From positions 1 to 64,000 of the forward strand of contig NZ_BBBX01000008.1 of assembly GCF_001311785.1 (NCBI RefSeq): a DNA stretch of 64,000 nucleotides, in the 5' to 3' direction. A program made the translations under genes and the position numbers. The notes under the pieces were generated by a model. The model was not told the DNA's origin. It made no database searches and saw only the letters and a program-made list of their open reading frames with translations. The DNA is from Lacticaseibacillus saniviri JCM 17471 = DSM 24301. GTDB taxonomy: Bacteria > Bacillota > Bacilli > Lactobacillales > Lactobacillaceae. Of this stretch, positions 58,445-64,000 are shown piece after piece (the stretch's first letter is position 1; every line of letters starts with the position of its first letter).

Positions 58445-59536
58445 CTAATCTTTCTCGTTTTGTTTACTATCTTGCTTATCCGGCTTACCTTGCTCAGTTT
58501 CCGTACTACTTTCTTGTTTCTTGGCTGCAGATTTAGCTTTTTTCTTAGTTGCAGCGGTTTTCTTCTTGTGCTTATTACGTCCAAACATAATAATGCTAAT
58601 CACAATAATCAGAATGACAAGTGCTGCAATCCCCAAAATAAAGTAAATGGTATAGTCGTGAATCAAGTTAGGATCCTGCGCATTCGCTGTTTTGGCGGAT
58701 TCAGCACTGACGGTACCATCGGTTGCAATATGCCAGCGTTGCCCATTGACCTGCACCGTACCAGAAATCTGATACTTGCCAGCCTTAACGGGTTGATCGT
58801 GCAAGTTAATCGGGATCGGCAATGCGGCATTGGGCGCAACACTGACGCCAGACTTAATCGCCTGATAGCGTTGCTTACCGATTCCAATCTTGCTCAACCA
58901 ATCATCGCTCTTGACAGTGATGTTATAGCTCACATTCTTCAACGCCACAGCCTTCAGGTTAGCGATATCTACTTGAAGATAAGTTTGTTTGTTGTAACTA
59001 TTCCCCTTGATTTGACTGAAGATGAATTTCGGTGTTGGCACCTGATTCGTCATGGTCATCAACAGTGGCACATCCACGAACTGCTCTGGGCTCCCATTCA
59101 GCGACACGTGGAAGCCACCCATGACTAAACCATCAAAGCTTTTGGCTGGAAGGGGCACATTGAATGTCAATGTTTGACTGTCATTACCACCCAATTTGAT
59201 GGTCTGCGTCTTGACCTTTTGATTCAGCACATAGGGCAAGCCATAGTGGGCCTTCTTCACAATCTGACTGTAGCCGATATCACCGGTACTCGTCACGGTC
59301 GCATTGGTCGGTGTGATTGTCAGACTCATCGGTGCACTGGAGAAGTTCGAGAGTGACAGCTTCAATTGCCGGTTGCTGTTCGGTTGGCCGACAATCTCGA
59401 ATCGATCGGTCACATCCGTATTTGCCACAACCGGTGTCACGGCCAGATTGTCAATATCCGCCGAAACGGTCTGATGAGGGCCAAAAACCGCCAACGCAAA
59501 AGCGGCGGCGGCAGCCCAAACGAGTTTATGCTTCAT
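58445..59536 (-). CDS. DUF916/DUF3324 membrane protein with Lys-rich cytoplasmic tail
   Basis: 363 aa from the ATG at 59536 (MKHKLVWAAAAAFALAVFGP), behind GAAGGGAAAAGA; in-frame upstream codons belong to the previous gene. Mature start near VSADI. DUF916 about 35-150 (RFEIVGQPNSNRQLKLSLSN), DUF3324 about 160-290, membrane helix (FILGIAALVILIIVISIIMF), then an unusually long tail rich in Lys, Gln and Glu (about 45 residues). Its ATG overlaps the preceding stop (ATGA). Last of three consecutive DUF916 genes. Confidence 0.9.
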   Translation of the reverse strand: MKHKLVWAAAAAFALAVFGPHQTVSADIDNLAVTPVVANTDVTDRFEIVGQPNSNRQLKLSLSNFSSAPMSLTITPTNATVTSTGDIGYSQIVKKAHYGLPYVLNQKVKTQTIKLGGNDSQTLTFNVPLPAKSFDGLVMGGFHVSLNGSPEQFVDVPLLMTMTNQVPTPKFIFSQIKGNSYNKQTYLQVDIANLKAVALKNVSYNITVKSDDWLSKIGIGKQRYQAIKSGVSVAPNAALPIPINLHDQPVKAGKYQISGTVQVNGQRWHIATDGTVSAESAKTANAQDPNLIHDYTIYFILGIAALVILIIVISIIMFGRNKHKKKTAATKKKAKSAAKKQESSTETEQGKPDKQDSKQNEKD

Positions 59537-60561
59537 TCTTTTCCCTTCTTTGTCCCCATCCGATAAACAATGACGAATCCGAGAATGACAAGAATCAGAA
59601 TCAAGCCCCCGATAACCCACCACATCCAAGTATTATCAGGCTTGATACCGAGTTTCTTATTCAAACGATCCGCTGTTTGTTGCGAGATGGTGAATTTCTT
59701 GTCAAACGTCCATGAATACCCAGACATCGTGTCCACACGCATCTTGATCCGATAGTCACCAGCCACTAATCGCTGGCCATAAGGTAAGGCAATCTGATAA
59801 TTGAATTGCGTATTGGGTGCAACGGAGAAATCTTTCACCGTTGTTGTGGCAGATTTCTTATCGCCACTCAGGGCACTGATTGTTGTCTTCACTGTACCTT
59901 GATTGAAGTAATTGGGTTGTGGATTCAAGAAACTGATTTGCGCCACTGCGCGCGAGCCTGTGACCATTGGCACCACCTGTTGCCACTGCAGATCTGGTTT
60001 TACCTTAATAGGATTCTGGAATGACATCGCCACAGCCACGGCATAGGCGAATTGATTCTTGAATTGAACGTTGCCCTTTTGCCCGCCGTCATCCATGTAA
60101 TCAGATGTCGCGAGTAAGCCACCCAATATCATCCCCTGCACATCCGCATTCGGGGTCACGAACTTCCAGGTCACGTTCTTGGTTTCGCCGGCCTTCAACG
60201 GAATCGTGGTACTCTTCGGTGCGAACGTTGTGAACGGATATTTCATCGACTTGTCAGGTTTATCAGTCGTATCCGAATACCCGATACCACCATTCAAGCC
60301 AGTGTTCGCATTCGTTGCGCGCACCGTCACGTTCTGATCCGTATTCACAACACTCTTAATTGTGAACTTCAAGGTCTGTTGTTGATTGGGCTTGACGAGT
60401 AAATCATAGTAGCCCGAATTGCTATTGCGCGTGTTGCTTGCTTCGCCCACCGTCAATACAAAAGACGAGCCAGCCGCTTGTACGTGCTGAACGCGGCCAA
60501 AAACCAGTGCCACGCTGGCCATCATCAGGCCCATCAGCAACCATTTCAGTTGTTTCTTCAC
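59533..60561 (-). CDS. DUF916/DUF3324 (WxL-interacting) membrane protein
   Basis: 342 aa, intact, GTG start (MKKQLKWLLMGLMMASVALV). Mature start near VQAAGSS. DUF916 domain includes GYYDLLVKPNQQQTLKFTIK and NAGLNGGIGY-like NTGLNGGIGYSD; DUF3324 includes VKPDLQWQQVVPMVTGS; C-terminal membrane helix WMWWVIGGLILILVILGFVI and a short basic tail. Middle gene of the DUF916 trio, 18 nt after the first and overlapping the third. Confidence 0.9.
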   Translation of the reverse strand: MKKQLKWLLMGLMMASVALVFGRVQHVQAAGSSFVLTVGEASNTRNSNSGYYDLLVKPNQQQTLKFTIKSVVNTDQNVTVRATNANTGLNGGIGYSDTTDKPDKSMKYPFTTFAPKSTTIPLKAGETKNVTWKFVTPNADVQGMILGGLLATSDYMDDGGQKGNVQFKNQFAYAVAVAMSFQNPIKVKPDLQWQQVVPMVTGSRAVAQISFLNPQPNYFNQGTVKTTISALSGDKKSATTTVKDFSVAPNTQFNYQIALPYGQRLVAGDYRIKMRVDTMSGYSWTFDKKFTISQQTADRLNKKLGIKPDNTWMWWVIGGLILILVILGFVIVYRMGTKKGKE

Positions 60562-60579
60562 AGTTATTCGCCGCCCTTT

Positions 60580-61574
60580 TTATTTTTGCCGTTGATGTAA
60601 TAACCAACCGGCACTGCCAATTAATGCAATCACGAGAATCGCAGCCAGCCACAACAAGAGCTTGTTGCTTGGCTTCTTGGTCAATTCACGCTTAGTCCGA
60701 GTGACGCCACCTTGATAGACATGGAACGTCATCGTCTTGGTCACGCTGGCCGGGTTCTTAGCTTTACCGGTGACGTGAAGCCGATAAGTACCAGGCTTCA
60801 GCCGATTAGTTGGCACACTCACTGTCATCTTAGATTGTGGTGCCAGGCTGTAATCAGGGTAGTCAAATGACTTCACGTGCTTCTTCTTGTCACTGATGCG
60901 GTCGATTGTACCTTGAGTTGCAAGTTGCGGGTATTAATCGATGCCGCATTCGTGAGATCGAATTGGACCTGTGATTGACCATCCACCAACTTCACAGCAG
61001 GACTGTCAATACTCAGCTTGGGTAGTGGTTCACCTGTCCCGTAATGGAAAACAATCCCGGTCGCAAATTGAATCCGATTCTTGATCTGAAAGTTTGAGCT
61101 ATCATCTGAGCCAATGTCCGATGCCGTCAAGATTGAACCAGCATAAATCCCCTTTGATTTGAGGGCCGGTGTCTTAAGCGTAAAGCTGATTTCTTGTGAC
61201 TTACCTGGTTGCAAACGCACCGAAACTTTCTTCTTGCTGGTTACCATGCCTTCTAATCCGTGACTGCCATTCACTAACTTGCGATTGGCTTGGTCATAGC
61301 TGATACGACCATTTTTGTTGGTATAGCCATTGGTTACTTGCACAGTAATCGTCAGCGGCTTGGTCCCAATATTCAAGATGCGTGCACGCAACTGGTATTC
61401 ATGATTACCGACCACATCCATATCAAAGTAACTGAGATCTTTGTTCCGTTGCTCCTTGGTCGGTAGGTATTGCACCGCGTACATCCCTTTACCGGCAGCG
61501 CTTACCGTGTTTGGCTGACTGATACCGATTAATCCGATGAGTACGATTACCCAAATCCACCATTGCCGTTTCAA
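60580..61574 (-). CDS. DUF916/DUF3324 membrane protein (frameshifted)
   Basis: TTG start at 61574 (MKRQWWIWVIVLIGLIGISQ) after GAGAGGAAG. Mature start near VSAAGKG. DUF916 part has SYFDMDVVGNHEYQLRARIL and TNGYTNKNGRISYD; DUF3324 part has QFDLTNAASINTRNLQLKVQ, and the end has a membrane helix (LLLWLAAILVIALIGSAGWL). One base is missing near 60905, so the last 95 residues are in another frame. Repaired length 331 aa. First gene of the trio. Confidence 0.85.
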
Positions 61575-61610
61575 AAGTCATCTTCCTCTCTTGTTACTCA
61601 ATTATGTAGG

Positions 61611-61630
61611 GCGTGTGACAAGTCACACGC
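61611..61630. promoter_or_regulatory. Perfect hairpin gcgtgtgac-aa-gtcacacgc upstream of the DUF916 trio
   Basis: 9-bp arms, 2-nt spacer, no T-run. It lies 36 nt upstream of the first DUF916 gene and after the sortase 3'-UTR repeats; operator, promoter-proximal hairpin or weak terminator are all possible. Confidence 0.35.
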
Positions 61631-61698
61631 TAAAGTTGCGCCATCACATCACATGATTTTGCAGAATCAATGAGCGCTCATTGCTGAACGATGAAACC

Positions 61699-61931
61699 TA
61701 ACCGTGTTCCAAGTCCCAACAATCTCCGCCGAGCCACTTGTCACTTGTGCCATAACTGGCCATTCGCTCGAAGCCTGCTCGTGCTCAATTGCGGACCGGG
61801 ACTTGTCGCACTCTAAACATGCTCATCCCCCCTGCCTGTTGCGCCTAACCAGACTCACGACGATCATCGAAACCATGATTGCTTCATGAGTCTCGTTAGT
61901 GCTCACAGTCAACCCGGGTGGATTCGCACTC
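61699..61931 (-). repeat. B-A tandem of structured 3'-UTR repeats after the sortase gene
   Basis: In sortase direction B (61931-61814) then A (61813-61699). The most divergent copies: the B central arm is actca-gatcat / atgatt-tgagt instead of the usual gctag arm, and the A middle stem is cgagc / gctcg instead of ctaac / gttag, yet all still pair. It begins about 8 nt after the sortase stop. The only copy inside the surface-protein locus. Confidence 0.82.
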
Positions 61932-61938
61932 TATATTG

Positions 61939-62613
61939 CTAAATCCGGAACACCTTCAATCGTTCCTTGGTTGCAGGAATCTTCTGAACGAATTCACCGC
62001 GAACCACTAATCGATTGGCTTCGTCCAATTGAGAAGAAGCACAGGTGATTAAGGTGATCGTCTTATGGCCCTTCACATCATCGACCCATTGCGTCTGGTT
62101 GCGGTAGACGGTTTGGACTGAGGTCACCCTGTAAACATAGATGTTGGTCATATCGGTGATGTACACCCCTTGGCCGATTGCGACCTTATCGAGGTTTGAG
62201 AACAGCGGGCCGTTTTCGGTCATATAGTGCCCAGCCAAGGCGTAATTGCCTTTGCCCATCTCCTCATCTTGTTTCATGGTACCGGCACCTGTTGCGAGAT
62301 TGTTGTCAGACAAGCCATTCAGAATCGGTAGGTACATCCCTGCATCAGGAATCGCCATCTTGCCTAGCACGTTGGGCTTATCGACAGCGGCTTGCACCAC
62401 ATTCGTCATCCCGATCGGTTTCACTTTGGCAAAATTGAAATTCCCCTTCTTCTTCTGATTGGCCTTGATGGTCTCTGCCGTGGTGTTATTCAGGTAATAC
62501 GCGGTGTAACGTTCAATCGCGTATCGTTCAATTTGGTCAGAGAAGATCAATGCGACACCCAACAACAGGATAACCAGCGCCAAAATATTGCGCAGCCGAA
62601 AAATCTTTCGCAC
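61939..62613 (-). CDS. srtA: Class A sortase
   Basis: Membrane transpeptidase that cleaves LPxTG between Thr and Gly and links the protein to peptidoglycan. 224 aa: N-terminal anchor helix (LRNILALVILLLGVALIF), MAIPDAGMYLPILNG, catalytic His in YALAGHYM, Cys in TLITCASSQ and Arg in RLVVRGEF. GTG start 8 nt after AAGGAGG. Its position among WxL, DUF916 and LPxTG genes suggests it serves the LPxTG protein of this locus; whether it is also the housekeeping sortase cannot be told. Confidence 0.92.
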   Translation of the reverse strand: MRKIFRLRNILALVILLLGVALIFSDQIERYAIERYTAYYLNNTTAETIKANQKKKGNFNFAKVKPIGMTNVVQAAVDKPNVLGKMAIPDAGMYLPILNGLSDNNLATGAGTMKQDEEMGKGNYALAGHYMTENGPLFSNLDKVAIGQGVYITDMTNIYVYRVTSVQTVYRNQTQWVDDVKGHKTITLITCASSQLDEANRLVVRGEFVQKIPATKERLKVFRI

Positions 62614-62759
62614 GTTGCATCCTCCTTTTGTTTATCACAATGCGCTCATATTGATACCGTTATTGTGCCACATTTACCCCGTATCAGCAAAAATGTAACA
62701 TTATCTATCCGTTTACTTGGTTTTGACCGCCATTATTTTAGCTAATTTCACCGGTAACC

Positions 62760-62796
62760 AAAACACCGACCGCACAATGATGTGCGATCGGCGTTC
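62760..62796 (-). terminator. Intrinsic terminator after the partial WxL gene
   Basis: aacgccgatcgcaca / tgtgcggtcggtgtt with a tcat loop and TTTT on the minus strand, just after the stop at 62801. Confidence 0.8.
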
Positions 62797-62800
62797 AAGG

Positions 62801-64000
62801 TTATTGCAGTGCGTTGTTGACGGTGTAACTTGCGGTTGAAACATAGGTGCCAGACTTAATTGTTTGAAAAGCTGCCTTAGGTACCGTTAGTTTAACAGCA
62901 GGATTAGGTGTCGTCACACCATTAACGGTATCAGTCATATCGTACCGAATCTTGAACTGTGAAGTGCCAGGCTGCAGATAACGATTTTCGTACAAGTCAT
63001 TTGACATGTACAGCACGCTTGAAGAATTATCCGATGTCATGGTGTTAGCTGTGTGTTCCATGCCAACCGTCTTGCCTGCATACGCGCCCGTATCACCAGA
63101 CAAGATACCGGTATTAACACGGCCATCGTTAGTCAGATAACTGTCCGCCATTATAATCGTCCCATTCGTTTGGGTAGGTTCACCGCGACCATAGTCAATC
63201 TTAAATCCAGATTGCGGTACAGCACTTGAATCGTTTTGATTCACAAAGTTGGATAGTGAAGCCGTTAATGACCAACTATCATTAGGCGTCTGCGTTGTAT
63301 TCCCATCCAGATATTGGAAAAGGAAATCAACCGGTGTATTCGGCTTCGTCGTAAATTGCACGTCATTTGCCGTAGACTCCCCAGTCAGTGGATAAGGCTG
63401 CGGTGTCCCATCGGCATTCCACGTCTTACCAAAGTTCAGATTTGGCGTCGATAACAGTTGCACACCTGTCGACTTAACCAGACTGATGGTATTGGCTTCA
63501 CCCATGTAAGTCAGCTTATTGTTAGCCGTACTGATGGCTTCAGTGGTCAACGGTGTAGTGTCACCGGCTAATTTAGTCGCGTCAACTGTCATCGTGTAGC
63601 TGTAGTAAATCTCAGCGCCTTTGGATTGGTCTTCACCGCTTGGTAATGCGGGTAAATTAGCGCCGCTGTACCGATAGTGAACATAGCCAGAAACAAGGGT
63701 TGGATTATCTGCGACCTGGGTAAATGTCTTGCCGGTGGCGGATCCATCCTTGTTATTCACTTGCAAGGTCGATGGTAGTGTAATGCCAGCAGGCTGCGGT
63801 ATCAACAAATCTACGTCATTCAGGACGACATTGCTATTGCTGTGGAAAATACCTTTGACATTAACTTTCGTCGCTGTTTGGCCTGCACCCACGAATTGTT
63901 GTGTGAATGCATCCGTCAGTGGATTAGTCGATAAGTCGGCTGAACTATTGTAGAAGTAATTCGTCACCGCAACGGTCTTTTGAATGTCATCCGCAATCAA
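62801..64000 (-). CDS. WxL-type surface protein, N terminus beyond the window
   Basis: At least 399 residues, open at the right edge. Beta-rich domains (FHSNSNVVLNDVDLLIPQPA; EIYYSYTMTVDAT) precede a WxL-like C-terminal domain: LLSTPNLNFGKTW, NDSWSLTASLSNF (first motif intact), then TYVSTASYTVNNALQ where the usual ATWTL has become ASYTV. It resembles the larger CscC-type WxL proteins. A terminator follows, so it is a separate unit from the sortase. Confidence 0.8.
   Translation of the reverse strand: MIADDIQKTVAVTNYFYNSSADLSTNPLTDAFTQQFVGAGQTATKVNVKGIFHSNSNVVLNDVDLLIPQPAGITLPSTLQVNNKDGSATGKTFTQVADNPTLVSGYVHYRYSGANLPALPSGEDQSKGAEIYYSYTMTVDATKLAGDTTPLTTEAISTANNKLTYMGEANTISLVKSTGVQLLSTPNLNFGKTWNADGTPQPYPLTGESTANDVQFTTKPNTPVDFLFQYLDGNTTQTPNDSWSLTASLSNFVNQNDSSAVPQSGFKIDYGRGEPTQTNGTIIMADSYLTNDGRVNTGILSGDTGAYAGKTVGMEHTANTMTSDNSSSVLYMSNDLYENRYLQPGTSQFKIRYDMTDTVNGVTTPNPAVKLTVPKAAFQTIKSGTYVSTASYTVNNALQ

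Noticed and set aside
8652..61931. A/B repeats as insertion sequences or MITEs
   Set aside because: No terminal inverted repeats, no target-site duplication, no transposase, and they are found only in sense orientation after stop codons. Past mobility of the units is not excluded.

Overview
The window reads as chromosome from a lactic acid bacterium of the family Lactobacillaceae, with roughly balanced GC. It carries a cydABCD locus, ECF-type BioY, KxYKxGKxW and LPxTG export and anchoring signals, DUF916/WxL surface-complex genes and L-type lectin surface proteins. I cannot fix the genus from the sequence alone. It looks chromosomal: there is no replication, conjugation, phage or transposase gene, and one tRNA-Asn gene is present.

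Layout. 0-9.5 kb: cytochrome bd oxidase and its CydDC exporter (minus strand), pyrimidine-nucleoside phosphorylase, adenosine deaminase and an SDR oxidoreductase. 9.6-16.7 kb: single genes for an Eis-like acetyltransferase, small unknowns, Tag glycosylase, a universal stress protein, an XRE regulator, a Tyr phosphatase and BioY. 16.7-22.9 kb: three secreted proteins (beta-lactamase fold, MucBP-like, CAP/SCP) that share an SH3-like wall-binding repeat ending W-Y-N-x-G-G-N-Q-W. 23-37 kb: a PH-domain pair, a GATase, a CNNM/CorC protein, a DUF915 hydrolase with an acyltransferase, a lipoprotein, YeiH with a LysR regulator, and two MFS exporters.

37.3-64 kb is a very large cell-surface-complex locus. 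The plus strand carries five tandem L-type-lectin/WxL paralogues, two short WxL proteins and one DUF916 protein. The minus strand carries a sortase, four DUF916 proteins, an LPxTG anchor protein and four WxL proteins. By what is known of these families, WxL domains hold proteins on peptidoglycan, DUF916/DUF3324 membrane proteins partner with them, the sortase fixes the LPxTG protein, and the lectin domains would bind glycans. Assembly into one surface complex is inference.

Two things stand out. First, about 110-120-nt modular repeats (called A, B and C here) lie just downstream of stop codons, always in the sense direction of the gene before them, mostly ahead of an intrinsic terminator. Their stems show compensatory base changes, so they look like a family of folded 3'-UTR RNA elements; this is my main candidate for an undescribed system. 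Second, about 35 single-base indels, mostly one base missing from a homopolymer, split more than twenty otherwise normal genes. Repairing them gives whole-codon, family-length proteins, so they look like sequencing or assembly errors rather than gene decay. Such genes are listed once, at full length, and marked frameshifted.
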